A stretch of 64,000 bases of DNA from Whalleya microplaca (Eukaryota; Ascomycota; Sordariomycetes; Xylariales; Xylariaceae), in assembly GCA_022497155.1 (NCBI GenBank), contig MU385744.1, positions 336,277 to 400,276 of the forward strand, given 5' to 3'. Under the pieces are notes generated by a model. The model made no database searches. It was not told the origin of the DNA and saw only the letters and a program-made list of their open reading frames with translations. Within the stretch, counting starts at the first letter, position 1, and each line of letters starts with the position of its first letter. A program made the translations under genes and the position numbers. Shown one piece after another: positions 1 through 11,326 of this stretch.

Positions 1-1219
1 GAAATCAGCGAAATAGTAGGAGACCCAGGCGGTTGATGTTGTGTAATTGTCGACAGATCTAGTCACTAATAAGCTTGATCGATGACAAGTTAGAAAGAAA
101 AGCAGTAGTGGGGGTTCTGGGGAATTATATAAATAACTTCGTAGCGACAAAACAGTCATTGAATGATTGTTAGATTTAGTGAATGCCTTATTTTTGGAAT
201 ACAACACCCAGGTCCACATAACAGTGACTTCCCATTCACTTTTCATTCGCAACAATAGGTCAAATAAGAAAGTAATCAAATGGTGCCCAAGTAACTAAAA
301 ATGACCGTGATTTAATTACAGCCATTGCACAGGTTTCTTTAGCAATGACATATGCAACATGTATCCCATTGTTCATGGATGCTTGCCTAGGTATTAATAG
401 GTAGGGGTAATTTTCTGCAATAAAGCTGTTCCTACAGGTCATGATTTTGTATAATAGAAGGCGTAGAAGGGTATATTATTTATAATGATTGCTGGCTAGC
501 TAAAAGAGAGTCTATCTAAGGGTCGGCGACCTGGAGTCCTATATATTCTTGAATAGCCTCCTGTTGCAGGGATGGATTGCCAAGCACTTATTTGGCCATA
601 GCAATCTGGCCATAGCAAACCCATTCACGTAAGTAATGCGGGGGTAAGAAGAGGTTGGAATGAGTGGCTAGGTTGTAACGTTTTCCTTGTCGCTTGATAC
701 CAATGGTGGCTTCCTTCCTCTCAGCGATGATCAATGGTCAATGATCAATGTCGAGGTTCCTATTTATATCTATATCCCTGAATATCCTTACCAGTCCAGC
801 AATTTCATCAGAATCCCTATATATCAGTGCTACCACCCTTCATTAGTCGAATTTATATAGTGTTGCTAGACTGCACTTCCAAGCTTCCCCTGAATGCCCC
901 AAAGCAGGTATAGCAACAAATAGGCCGCCAAACCATTACATTATTCTTGTTCTTGTATAAAGATCGTTCCATTACCTTAAGTTTACCTATCTATAAAGAG
1001 CATAGGAAATCGATACCTATCCGCAGTCCAAAAAGAAGCCGTCCGAAATCTCGCGTGCACGTAAACATAGGCATATAGCAGCAGCCCCATTTGCCTCCCT
1101 CCTCCCCCTGTTCCCAGCCCCAGTACCCTTAACAGTAAGTAGTTAGACCTGTCTGCATTTTCCCAACCCGACATCCAAGTATACATACCTAGGGCTCCCC
1201 AAACCCAAACCCAACCCCA
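1..1219. other. Gene-free left edge
   Basis: AT-rich sequence with no long open frame that looks coding. Short frames here have no signal peptide, domain or conserved motif I recognise. It probably holds the 3' flank of the But2-type gene and intergenic DNA. Confidence 0.6.
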
Positions 1220-2417
1220 TCAACACTTCACCAGATACAACCCCATGACCTCCCCGCCCCCTCCGTCCTGCAAGAACTCCAAACACGTATCGCCCCCCGA
1301 CGGCTCCATCATCGCAAACGCGACCGGCGCGTTCGCCCCGGGACACGGGAACTCCAGGACCCGGAACTCGACCCCCGGCACCAGCGCCGCGGCCTCGAGC
1401 GGCATTGCCACGCCCGGCGCCGAGTTCCACGTCGTCCCCGCGTTCCCCGGCCCGCTCAGCAGCGCGAACGACACCACCCCGCTGCCCGTGAGGTTGTACG
1501 GCGTCGGGTTCGCATTGGGCGGTGGCAGGCGGAAGACAAGCGCGCATTTTTTGCCGGAGTCCGCGGCCGCGAGGTTGAAGTTGAACAAAGAGGTCGCGTT
1601 CGGCGTCACCTGCACCGCCATCGCGGCGTTCGCGCCGTACGAGGCGTCCGGGTTGCCGCGGTCGATCAGGATTATCTCCGAGGGGCCTTGGGCCACGACT
1701 ACGGTGCACTCGCCGGGCTTCGGGGACGTGGGGGCTGGCGAGGTCGTGGGGGTGGTTGTTGTGCTGCTGGTCGGTGGTGTCGTGGTTGCGGGTTGTGACG
1801 ACGGGGCGGGTGAGGTGGGAGTGGGGGATGGCGTAATGGCACTTCCGGGTGGAGGAGGAGAGCTCGTGCCGCCACAGGGCGGTCGACAGCTGTCGGCGAC
1901 GAGCGTGATGGTCGAGCAGTTCGCGCCGCTAGGCTTGAGGTAGATGTTGACTTGGTCGCCGTCGCCGGTCTGGCATTCGTAGAAGGTCGTCTGGCTGTTG
2001 AAGGATATCCCGCCGTCGCAGCCGATCCCGAAGCCGTGGTCTGGCTGTTGGTACATGTCGCACTGGAGACATGTGGATGGGGCTGGAATTAACAGCTGCA
2101 CGTTAATAATGGCCAACAAATATGTAACACCTGCAGTCAATCAACCCTAGATGGAGGACACGATATGACGTACGAGTCCACCAGCAGCCTCGCCCTTGTT
2201 GGTCCACGAAGGCGTCCCCGAACCAAGTGAGCAGGGACGGCGAAAGGTCACTTCCGGCTCGTACTTGGCCACCTGCCAACTGGCCCACGACGCCATTGAA
2301 GCCTCCCTCGGTCGAGAGGCGAAAACCGCAGCCGGCGTTGGCTCGACGGACGGAGACATTTCTGGCAATCGTGATCGATATCCAGCATAGGGAGACGAGT
2401 GGGAGAATTAATAACAT
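1220..2417 (-). CDS. Secreted protein with C-terminal But2 domain
   Basis: Two exons, 2417-2174 and 2082-1220, with a 91-bp intron (donor GTACGT, acceptor CCAG), give 368 aa. The start at 2417 puts a hydrophobic signal peptide (MLLILPLVSLCWIS...) first. Next comes a Cys-containing N-terminal module (CGFRL... VGQLAGG... GRGCWWTPPSTCLQCD); the splice rebuilds the TPP(T/S)xxxQCD segment seen in relatives. A Ser/Thr/Pro linker at about residues 160-210 looks O-glycosylated. The C-terminal ~150 residues match the fungal But2 family, ending in GDTCLEFLQDGGGG and GLYLVKC. These proteins are widespread secreted or cell-surface proteins of filamentous fungi with no known reaction. The name comes from a yeast ubiquitin-like-binding protein; a ubiquitin role is not implied here. 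Family call is confident, function unknown. Confidence 0.8.
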
Positions 2418-3566
2418 CTCGACTAGAAAATAGGACACCGTGATTGGTTTTTTTTCGGCTGAGATTAAAAGAAAGACGAAGAGAATCAATGCTATGCAAG
2501 ACACGTCCAAGATAGACCCCAAGAAGGTTGGATTGATGACACCAAAAAGTCCAAGAGTCCAAGAGTCGAAGAGACGGGTGATGACGGTTCATGACATGAA
2601 TATATTAGAGGAAATGTCGAGAGTTGGGATTCAATTTAACGTACGAGACTATCGTTAGCCTATCCATCGACTCGTGCTTGCAACTCTGTAGGACCCGGCT
2701 TCCTTCAAAAGGGGATAGAGGTCAGAAGGCGCTAACTTGAAGTCCGAATAAAGCCATATATAACTCCGATGGAAGGAGACATAGGGCTATAACAAGTACT
2801 ACAGGTAGGAATTAGCAACTCGCGCATAACAGCCAATGACTAGTCGGACTTGAACCAGCCTGATGATCACTCGTGTTGAGGTAGGACTGCTTCACATCAA
2901 TTAACAGTAATATGACCAGGAATTGAGAGTCATGATGATCGTGCGCATAAGAGTGATATAACTAGTCTCAATAGGATTGTACCACTATATATCCTAGTAT
3001 ATCGGCCACTTTTGACCGCTACTCCTAACTTCATAATCTAGAGCGTTGACATCTGAACGTCGTAGCCCAGGATTATGCTAAGCAAGCAACACCACGAGAG
3101 AGCCCTATCCGCATAGCTGTCTGACGAGAGTGATGATAATTCAGACGGCAAAGGCATATAGTGGTACTCGGCAGAATATCTTTGGCATTGTGGTGAAGTC
3201 TCGGGCCGATGAAAGGGCTCCTAAGGGGCTTGAAGAGCAGAACCTTAGGCCACTGCTGGGTCAAGTCCAACGGGAGGCGCATGTCGGTAGAATGACGAAG
3301 CTGTTTGGTACCTTCATCTTAGACGAGGGTAAAGTGTGCTTGTATAGAGCTTAACCTTCGACGCTATTTTTAGCGAAATAGCATGCCCTCATCTTCTCGA
3401 AGAATCGCCAGAGCGCGCCACTCGCAAGGTTTGTTCGGCGAAGCTGCCTATGTATCTTATGTCCTCCGCTTGTCGACATATTCGCCCAGACATTATCAAT
3501 GCCCAAGGATCCCAGTTCAAGGACGGCGCCTTCATTCATTCCCGCTCTCTTCCGAGATTAGCAGGT
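2418..3566. other. Intergenic, no gene seen
   Basis: Promoter side of the But2-type gene and 3' flank of NOG2. Short open frames on both strands lack coding features. Confidence 0.6.
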
Positions 3567-5774
3567 TCATCCTTCTTCCTCCTCGTCGCCTCCACTCGAA
3601 TCATCATCGTCGTCAACGTCGCTCAGCTCCTCCAAGGGTATCATATCATCCTCGTCTCCATCCGCCTCACCGGCAGATCCAGCCTCATCATTCGAAGCCG
3701 ACGACTCGCTATCATCATCATCATCATCACTGTCGAATCCCTCAAACTCGTCCTCGTCTTCAGACCCAGCCTGCTCGTCGCCCGAGGGGGCTGTGGTCGG
3801 TACGCTCGCGGACGTATCGGGAACGCTCTCCAGGTCATCCCTCTTCCGTTTCCTCATCTCGCCCAGTCTGCCTTCGCGGCCTTCCATGGCTTTCTCTTCG
3901 CCGCCTTCGACGACGGGCGCTGGGGTGAACCACGGGATCTTGCCCCGCATGAAGTCGTTCAGGACCATCTTAGCGACACCATCTACGTCCGGTTCACCGG
4001 CTTTTAATAAGCGACCGCCCTTCCGGGCGAGTAGCTCTAGGAAGTGCATGTGATCGTTCCATCCTTTCAATTCGTAGGTGCGCTCCATGTGATGCTTCTT
4101 GACTTTCTCCAGGAGGGCGGGGATGTACTGTTCGGGATTCTCCACCATTTCCACCCGTACGACGCCCCGGAGTAAAATATCCTGAGGCGTGTCGTGCTGG
4201 CTTGGAGGCACGATCCCCGGGCAATCAATGAGGTATATTCGCTTCATCAACGTGACATATTGCCAGACCTTCGTTTCGCCAGGAATAGGGGCGACTGTGG
4301 CTACCTTCTTCTTCCTCAGTGTGTTAATAATTGATGATTTCCCGGTGTTGGGATAACCTATTAACCCGACAGAAATCTGTTTCCTGTCTGAGTGTAAAGA
4401 TGAGAATTGACGGAGTAGTTGTATTAGGGAGCCCTTTCCAAAGGGATTGGTTATGCTTGAGTGGAAGGCGAGTGTCGGATAGTCGGTAGATAAGTGCCGT
4501 ACCCACGCAGCCTTCATAAAATGTTAGTACTCTATTACGATGTTGGAATGAAAGATGACTTTATGTCATAGAGATGTATGAATCACTACTAAGAAAACTA
4601 CCATAGGCCACCCGTAGAAGGGCAGAGGCAGATCTCAACTCAAAAGCGAAACACGGACAAACTTATGACAGAGCCCCAAGACGGGACCGAGTCAGCTCCC
4701 ACTCCGAAGACGTGGGAACAGCAAGCTGTATGTTCGATCTCCCAACGCTGTAACAGATGGCTCCCACCGGAAAGATATTACGGAAGTATCCTGACAAAAG
4801 CATTGGGATAGGGGAGGAAATGGAGACGTCACCAACGAGAAGGACTTACAGCAACGCTTGTGGGTACTAAATCGGTTTTATTTAGGACAAAGATTAGGTG
4901 CTTATGAGGTGCTTCCTCTCTGAGATACTTCTCAACGCTCCTGCAGCGGGTACCGAGAGGATCACGAGCATCGAGCACATGTATAACAACATCCGACGCA
5001 CTGTTGAGGGTTAGCAATTGTTCCCAGATTTAACGTCACTACAGAAGAGGTGTAAACATACTCTAAAACCTTATAAAGTTCATTCCATATCCTCTTGCTC
5101 TGGCCCTTATTGAAGATAGGCTCAACAGCCATACTAAGAACGTCCTCGGCAGCAGGCGCTGTGTCACCCGGCGCATCAAGATCAACACCCGAGTTCCCAC
5201 TAAGCAACTTCGCCTGCTCGAGCCGGTCCTTGTACACATCCATGCTCTTCTCCGTGTCCTCCGCCAAGTCCACCAGGCTGCTGACGCCGAGCTTGACGCG
5301 CTTGCGCTGGGACTTGGGGCCGAAGGTATCGGCGAAGGGGGAGCTCTCGACGGTCATCTTGGCCCTGTGCTGCTTAATGCCGTTCGTCGTATTATCATCG
5401 GCGCCGTCCCGGATCAGGCTCATGGGCAGCTTGTTCGACTTCAGCAGCACCTGGTACGGGTCGTTGGCCTTCTCGGCCATGGCGTCGCGGAAGGCCTTGA
5501 GCGAGTCCTGCGAGATGACGCGCGTGTTGGTGAACCACTTCCGGTTCGGCTCCACGCGCGCCGGCGGCAGGTCCCTCGACTGGTACTTGGCCGCCTGCAC
5601 GATCCTGCCGGCGGCGTTCCGCTGAGGCTTGCCGTCCTCCTTCCGCATCTTCAGGGTCTTGAGCTTCTTGGTGGAGCGGTAGAAGTTCTCGCCCTTGACA
5701 TGGATGTTGTCCATCCCGGTACCGGTCTTACCCTGGCGGGTAAGCCGGTTACGTTCCTTCTTACCAGTCCCCAT
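3567..5774 (-). CDS. NOG2: Nucleolar GTPase NOG2 (pre-60S biogenesis)
   Basis: Three exons, 5774-5062, 5000-4850 and 4511-3567, give 602 aa. Intron 1 is 61 bp with a GCTAAC branch site; intron 2 is 338 bp, long for this window. Splicing rebuilds the conserved run [21 protein letters not shown] and the VPTSVA/AAWVRHL junction. The GTPase is circularly permuted: G4 NKTDLVP (about residue 280) precedes G1 GYPNTGKSS (about 340-348) and G3 DCPG (about 384), as in the YlqF/YawG family. The N-terminal ~200 residues match the NGP1/NOG2 N-terminal domain. The C-terminus is a long Asp/Glu-rich tail. NOG2 is an essential placeholder GTPase on nuclear pre-60S particles before export factor Nmd3 binds. 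It diverges from mS26 with a 442-bp gap. Confidence 0.95.
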
Positions 5775-6216
5775 TGCGCACGAATTGGGGAGCTTTCGAG
5801 GTTTGGTAGGAGGATATAGGTATTCCTGTAATCTGGGTGTGTTTCTTCAATAAGTGGCTGGTGGGGTCCCAGCAATGGAACTTTTTTTTCTGCAGGTCCC
5901 TGAAGCTACTTATCTAATCAGCATTCTGCCTATCTTGACCGCTCCCAACCCAACCAGCTGGAACTTCAATTTTGCCGAGCTTCACCCGTCTCCATGACCT
6001 TATGTAAGCTCCAACGATAGGCCATAACCAAATGTGGATCCTTGGCCTCGAATTTCTTTACACTTTTCTGTCGATTCCAAGGCCCAGAGCTCGAGTTCTA
6101 TACTCACGACATCGAGCTCACCTACCTACATGTGACGAATTCAACGACCTCAATTGACCTAAAGGAACCTGTCTACATCCAGAGGTGCCAATCGGGCCCT
6201 CAACCCACAGCCCAAA
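5775..6216. promoter_or_regulatory. Shared divergent promoter NOG2/mS26
   Basis: 442 bp between the two start codons, facing opposite ways. It must hold both core promoters and 5' UTRs. I cannot assign single factor sites. Joint control of a cytosolic-ribosome assembly factor and a mitoribosome protein is an inference from geometry only. Confidence 0.5.
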
Positions 6217-7233
6217 ATGCCGCCCTTACTCCCCCGACCGTCTCTCCTCCCCCTCACCGCAGCAGCAGCGACAGCGACAGCAGCAGCACCAACACTCACA
6301 CGAATCCTCTTCTCAACAACAGCAGCCCACCGATCCAGCTCCAACCCCAGCACCACCTCCCCCCTCCTCCCCGGCTCCGGCTCACGACAGCGGATCCCGC
6401 CCGAATCGCCCGACTTCATCAACATCCCGAACCCGCCGCAGGACCAATCGATGGAGGCCTTCCGCGACCTGAAGCCGCAGCGGGGGCACCTGCCGATCCC
6501 GCGCCAGGTCTTCAAGTCCCGCGACGGGCACCTCAAAACCACAGAAGACTTCCTCGCGCGCTCGGCGCCCGAGCCCGCGCCCGACCGACCCGCCCCGCGC
6601 TCCGACACGCAGGCCTGGAAGCGCGCGATGGCGGCCTCGCGGCGCGCGAACATGCGGTCCGGGGTGCGCGACCTCTGGGAGCGCAAGCAGCGCCGCGACC
6701 GCTTCCGCGCGGAGACGCAGGCGGCGGCGCTCGCCGCGAACCGCGCCGCGGCGACGGCGCCCGAGCGCGAGGACGAGCGCCTGACGCGCGCGAGCGTGAG
6801 CCCGGGGACGCTGCAGACGGCGGTGCAGGCGGACCCTCTGCGGTTCGCGACGGCGGAGGCGCGGCGGGCGCGCACGGCGGCGCTAGCGGCGTCGCGGTCC
6901 GAGGCGCGCCGCGACGCCATCCAGGAGCTGTACATGAAGGCGCGCGGGTTCATCGTCGAGGAGGCGGAGCTGGCGGCCGAGGTCGACCGCCTGTTCGCCC
7001 CGGACTACTGGGACCGTCTGGGCAAGTCCGCCATCGGGCTCCCCATGCGCAACATCTGGGACCTCGAGGGCAGGCCCACCAACGTCAACGACATGCTCAG
7101 CGACGTCGCCCGCTCCTCCAGCCTGCTCGTCAAGGACCTCGAGTCCGAGCACACCCGCACCCTCAAGCGCCAGAAGGAGGTCGCCGAGGAGCTTACCGGT
7201 GGCAAGATGGATCAGGCCGATGTCCGGAAGTAG
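6217..7233 (+). CDS. Mitochondrial small-subunit ribosomal protein mS26 (Pet123 family)
   Basis: Single exon, 338 aa. The first ~40 residues are rich in Ala, Ser, Thr, Leu and Arg with no acidic residue, a typical matrix-targeting presequence; this supports the start at 6217. A PPESPDFINIPNPPQ segment follows, then RGHLPIPRQVF, a basic helix-forming region with many Arg/Ala, a conserved PEREDERLTRA stretch, and SEARRDAIQELYMKARGFIVEEAELEA-like helices. This order matches the fungal mS26/Pet123 family of the mitoribosome 37S subunit. The gene is very GC-rich, so the other strand and frames carry long spurious open frames. The family assignment rests on my memory of fungal homologues. Confidence 0.75.
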   Translation: MPPLLPRPSLLPLTAAAATATAAAPTLTRILFSTTAAHRSSSNPSTTSPLLPGSGSRQRIPPESPDFINIPNPPQDQSMEAFRDLKPQRGHLPIPRQVFKSRDGHLKTTEDFLARSAPEPAPDRPAPRSDTQAWKRAMAASRRANMRSGVRDLWERKQRRDRFRAETQAAALAANRAAATAPEREDERLTRASVSPGTLQTAVQADPLRFATAEARRARTAALAASRSEARRDAIQELYMKARGFIVEEAELAAEVDRLFAPDYWDRLGKSAIGLPMRNIWDLEGRPTNVNDMLSDVARSSSLLVKDLESEHTRTLKRQKEVAEELTGGKMDQADVRK

Positions 7234-7664
7234 GTAGCGAGGCTGTTTGTTCGACTCTACATACACGACCATTTCGCTGTTCAGGGACGACGCCGACAGT
7301 TCAAGACACACGTCAAATACAATCACAAGCCTATATAAGATTGCACATTCCTCAATAAACGTACTTATATGTATATACCAATCGTCTCTAAATTATATGC
7401 TGAAACGGTCGATTCGATCCTAACGTAACTGATCTGATCCTTGAACGCCAGTAGCCCTTGATGCCCATCCTCCTCGAGTATCCCTCTTTCATACAATGAT
7501 GTGGGAGAGCTATGCAGAATGACATGAGAAATGCTACAGTACATACGTAGATAAGACGCAGAAAAAAAAATGTGTACTGAGCTGACAAAATGCTAGAAGC
7601 TGATAGCCCTCTCTCTCCTCTAATCCTACATGCGCTTCGTCAAATATAATCCTGAACTACGTTT
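7234..7664. other. Convergent 3' flanks of mS26 and the ADP1-like gene
   Basis: AT-rich 431 bp between two converging stop codons. Contains only short frames; likely 3' UTRs and polyadenylation signals. Confidence 0.6.
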
Positions 7665-10600
7665 CTATCTCTTCTCTATGAGCAGGAAATGCATGGCACC
7701 GTAGGCCAATACCACGAAGACCGCGGCGAAAATGCCCAGATTAATGACGTCCCACCATTTCGCCGCGTTGTCGAACCCGAACGAGCTCAAGATCGCCGCC
7801 CCGGGGACCGTGATATCGAGCCCGTACTTCTTGTCCACGAGCGTCAACTTGATAACCTCGTTAACAATAAGCGCCTCAAAGCCGTAATGGAAGATGGACA
7901 GAGACTGTAACCACATAGCGGCGTCGGGGATCGCGTCGTGATTCAGTAGCAGTCCGGCAAACAAAAGAGAGAACAACATAACCAAACTTCCGATCAAGTT
8001 CGCCACCCCTCCGTCCTTGCACACAATCCCGATGAAGAGACAGATGGCCGCCGCGGCGAGGTTGAACAGAACCAGAATAAGCATGAAAGTGAAGAAATGC
8101 TCAGCATCCGGAATAAGACCCGTCATGGGATATATGATAGCTCCCATGAGAATGGGCGGAATGATCCTAAGAGGGATGATGTCGAAGAGAACCTTGGCAA
8201 CGAAGTACGTGATGGGCGAGTAATATCCATTTGCTCTTTCGCGGACAAACAGGAGACGTTCCGAGGCGAACACATTCAAGCTGGTCAAAGTGCTGAAGCC
8301 AAACAGAGCGAGGAGGAAAAAGAATAATCCCAGTCGATTTTGGAACCCAGGAATATCGTCAGTAAGACCGTAAAACAGATAGCCCGAGAGCACAGCCAGT
8401 ACTATCGCAATAGCATAATGAGTCAACATCAAGAGGGGATTGCGGTAGAGGTTCTTCCAGGTTCGTTCCGACAGAATGACGAATTGTCGCAAATAGCCGA
8501 CACGAGCATACCCTCGGCCAATGGCGCCTCCAGTCGAGGCCGTGCCTGATGCTGCATCTCCGTTCTGGCCGTTTGCCATCCGTGCGCCAGACACTACCTG
8601 CTCGATCTCGTCGTGGATGGTTCGTGCAATGTCGGATTCGGCGTAAGCTTGAACTAGGCCATCAAGATTGGTGCGGGCAGTAGGGGGAAGATCATGAACG
8701 TCTTCGACAACGATTTGTGGCGGCGCGACTCCGGCGGGTTGTTTCTGTAACTTATACGCTCCAACATCATCCTCGACGTCAGAAGACGTGGCCGTATCTG
8801 CGGTATTCTTCCGGCGAGTGAATAGTTCTCGCTCTTGCCTTGCTCTAACCGAATCCTTCCGCTTGTTCTTAGGTCGGCTTGTCGATGGTTCGTTCAAGCT
8901 TTCTTCTGCGGTGCTATTCCCTGATATGCTTGCCACCGACTTGACGGCTTTCGTGCTGCTTGGACCAACGCTTGCCACATCATTCACGACGATGGATCCG
9001 TCATCAAAGGCGCCGGCGGAGCTAGCGTGCATCGTGAGGTCGACAAGGTAGTCCGCAATATTGAAGCCTGGTGGGCATGTGTAGCCAATCTGGTCAAAAT
9101 AGTCCTGGCACTGGGAGAAAGGACCAGAGAACACAGCCTTGCCCTCGGCAAGAAGAAGCAACCTATCAAACAAGGCGACAATGTTAGACCGCGGTTGGTG
9201 AATGGTGAAAATCACTGTTCGCTTATATGTCTTGGCTAGTGTCACAAGGCACTCGATAACATTGAAGGCGTTATATGCGTCGAGCCCGCTGGTCGGTTCG
9301 TCGAGGAAAAGAATCGAGGGGCTCGTGACAAGTTCACAGGCGATGCCGACACGTCTCTTCTCTCCACCAGAGATGCCTCGTCCTTTGCCTTCCTCAGACC
9401 CGATCAAGGAGTCCCGAATATGGTAGATGCCGAGCTGCTTTTCGACTTCCCAGACCCTCTGCTCCTTAGCTGAACGACCCATAGCACGCGGAAGACGAAG
9501 GAGGGCGCTGGTTAGAATCGTCTCGTGTACCGTGAGAGTCGGAAGCATGGTATCCTCTTGGTCGACGAACCCGACCACGCTCTTGAACTCGGCATCGGTG
9601 ACTTTCTCGCCGTTGACATAGAAGCTGCCTGAAGTTTGCCCCCGCTTGTTCTTGCGCGCAAGAATATCTAGGAAGCTCGTCTTGCCAGCGCCCGATGCAC
9701 CCATGATGGCCGTAATCTCTCCGGGATGCGCAATTCCCCTAACATCGTTCAGGATCGTTTTCCCGTTCAGCCCATAACAGACATTTTCAAAATACAAAGT
9801 CGCCGGCTTGTGATCAGTCATCAGTTTCAAGGCTTCGTCGTCGGAGTCATCCAGGTGAATCGGACCGTATTTATATTTGCGGTGAGAAAGATACCAGGTG
9901 AGCAAGATAACAGCCACGAGGAACAACGAGCAGCCGGCAATGATACCTGCAATCAATGGCGTATTGATCTTCTTGATAGGTCGTTCGTAGCCCGGAACTT
10001 CGGTGTGGTAGAGACATTCGCCAGCGCGACAGTCCAACAAGATACTTTCGTCTCCGAAAATGCTCCTCACCATGCTGTCTAATGCCGGTTCCCGGAACTT
10101 GCAGTTGTTGATGCCTCCATTCTCCTGTAGACAGCTAAAGGTAGCAGGACCATGAATCTCTATCTTCAGGAAATCAGTGAGATCAATGGAGCCGTCAGCT
10201 CCACAGAGCATGCGATCTGGGATACAGCTGCATTCGACATCCGGGCACGTGTAGAAAGTACTGTTCTGGTCTGACGAAAAGTCTGCGCTGGACTCGCAGT
10301 TCTCCAGGTGACAGTAGAATGATTCAACTCGGTCGATCCAGACTATTTCTCGTATTAGCTTTGTCAGTCGACTCCTTAGGGTTTCATGCGACAAGAACTG
10401 GTTACCTACATTGAAAGTCGCATATGCCCTTTTCCTTCTTACAGGAGAAAGTGGCATCAGGTATCTTGCCGTCAAGCATCGAAAGAATCTTCTCGTTCGT
10501 AACGCTGCACATCTGGTGGTTCTGTTGGACGACCTCGCCATTCTGATAGCAAACACCGCCCTCGTTGGTCTCCATGAGAGCATTACAGGCGTTGTTCTCG

Positions 10601-11104
10601 GTGCAGACATTGCAGTGGATACCGGTCCAGCCCTCATCACACTCGCAAGTATCGCCTGATCGTATCGGTCGGTCTTTACCTCGGGCAAGCGAACCGCAAG
10701 CTAGAATACAGTTAGTGGGAGTTCAGACGAGGTCAGGGTGGAACAGGTGGTCGAACTTGGTTCCAAGCAGTCGTCGCCTCCAAAGCCCGCTGGGCATTCG
10801 CATTTTCCGTTATATTCGTTACAGTCGGCGAATTGGCCACATTCATAAGCTGGCAGAAGACAGTTGAAACTAGATAAACGGTATGCGATTAGTATGCGAC
10901 GTGTGTTTGGCGATGAAGTCTTGACTGGGGAGGATAAACACACCATGGTGGGCAGTCACTCGGTCGGTCGCCGAACAGAGCCAGCTGTGCCCGCAACATA
11001 TCGACCTGGGTATAGTTGTTTTGAGCGGCGACGAGACATGGTATCAAGAGAGCACCGAGTGCCAGAAACCGGGAGATTGACGGCGTCATGGTGAAAAGCG
11101 CCAT
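7665..11104 (-). CDS. ADP1: ABCG-type transporter with EGF-like ectodomain (ADP1-like)
   Basis: Four exons, 11104-10944, 10869-10757, 10700-10410 and 10342-7665, give 1080 aa; a second Met at 11089 would give 1075. Introns are 74, 56 and 67 bp. A signal peptide ([23 protein letters not shown]) leads into a Cys-rich ectodomain of about 250 residues with EGF-like repeats ([32 protein letters not shown]). A membrane span at about 315-337 follows. The nucleotide-binding domain has Walker [10 protein letters not shown] (about 401), signature ISGGEKRR (about 512) and Walker [13 protein letters not shown] (about 531). A Ser-rich charged linker precedes six C-terminal spans starting near 805. This order is that of yeast Adp1 (1049 aa), an ABCG half-size protein of unknown substrate. 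The donor of intron 2 (GTTCGA) is weak but restores the EPTCGSL run. Confidence 0.92.
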
Positions 11105-11270
11105 GAAGTTTACGTTTGTGTGATCGCGAAAGCTCGGGGGACAGTAATAAGTCGAGCACCGAGCACAGATCAATAAGAACAGGCCGAGACAACTATAGGG
11201 TGCCACATCAAAGCACACAAGCCCCACGAAGCTCCCAAGACACCAGTACAAGCAGCAGTGGGTATGTAGG

Positions 11271-11326
11271 TGTGCTTTGAAAGGTGTGCTTTGAGAGGTG
11301 TGCTTTGAGAGGTGTGCTTTGTAGGG
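11271..11326. repeat. 14-bp tandem repeat, four copies
   Basis: Four head-to-tail copies of TGTGCTTTGAGAGG with small changes (11271, 11285, 11299, 11313). It lies 167 bp upstream of the ADP1-like start, so it falls in that gene's promoter or 5' UTR. Confidence 0.85.

Noticed and set aside
2830..2900. Possible tRNA on the minus strand, with GGTTCAAGTCC resembling a B box
   Set aside because: No A box at the right distance, T-arm mismatch, and no matching acceptor stem.
6159..6953. 264-aa frame on the minus strand opposite mS26
   Set aside because: Arg/Ala/Ser-rich shadow of a very GC-rich gene; no domain and no independent coding signal.
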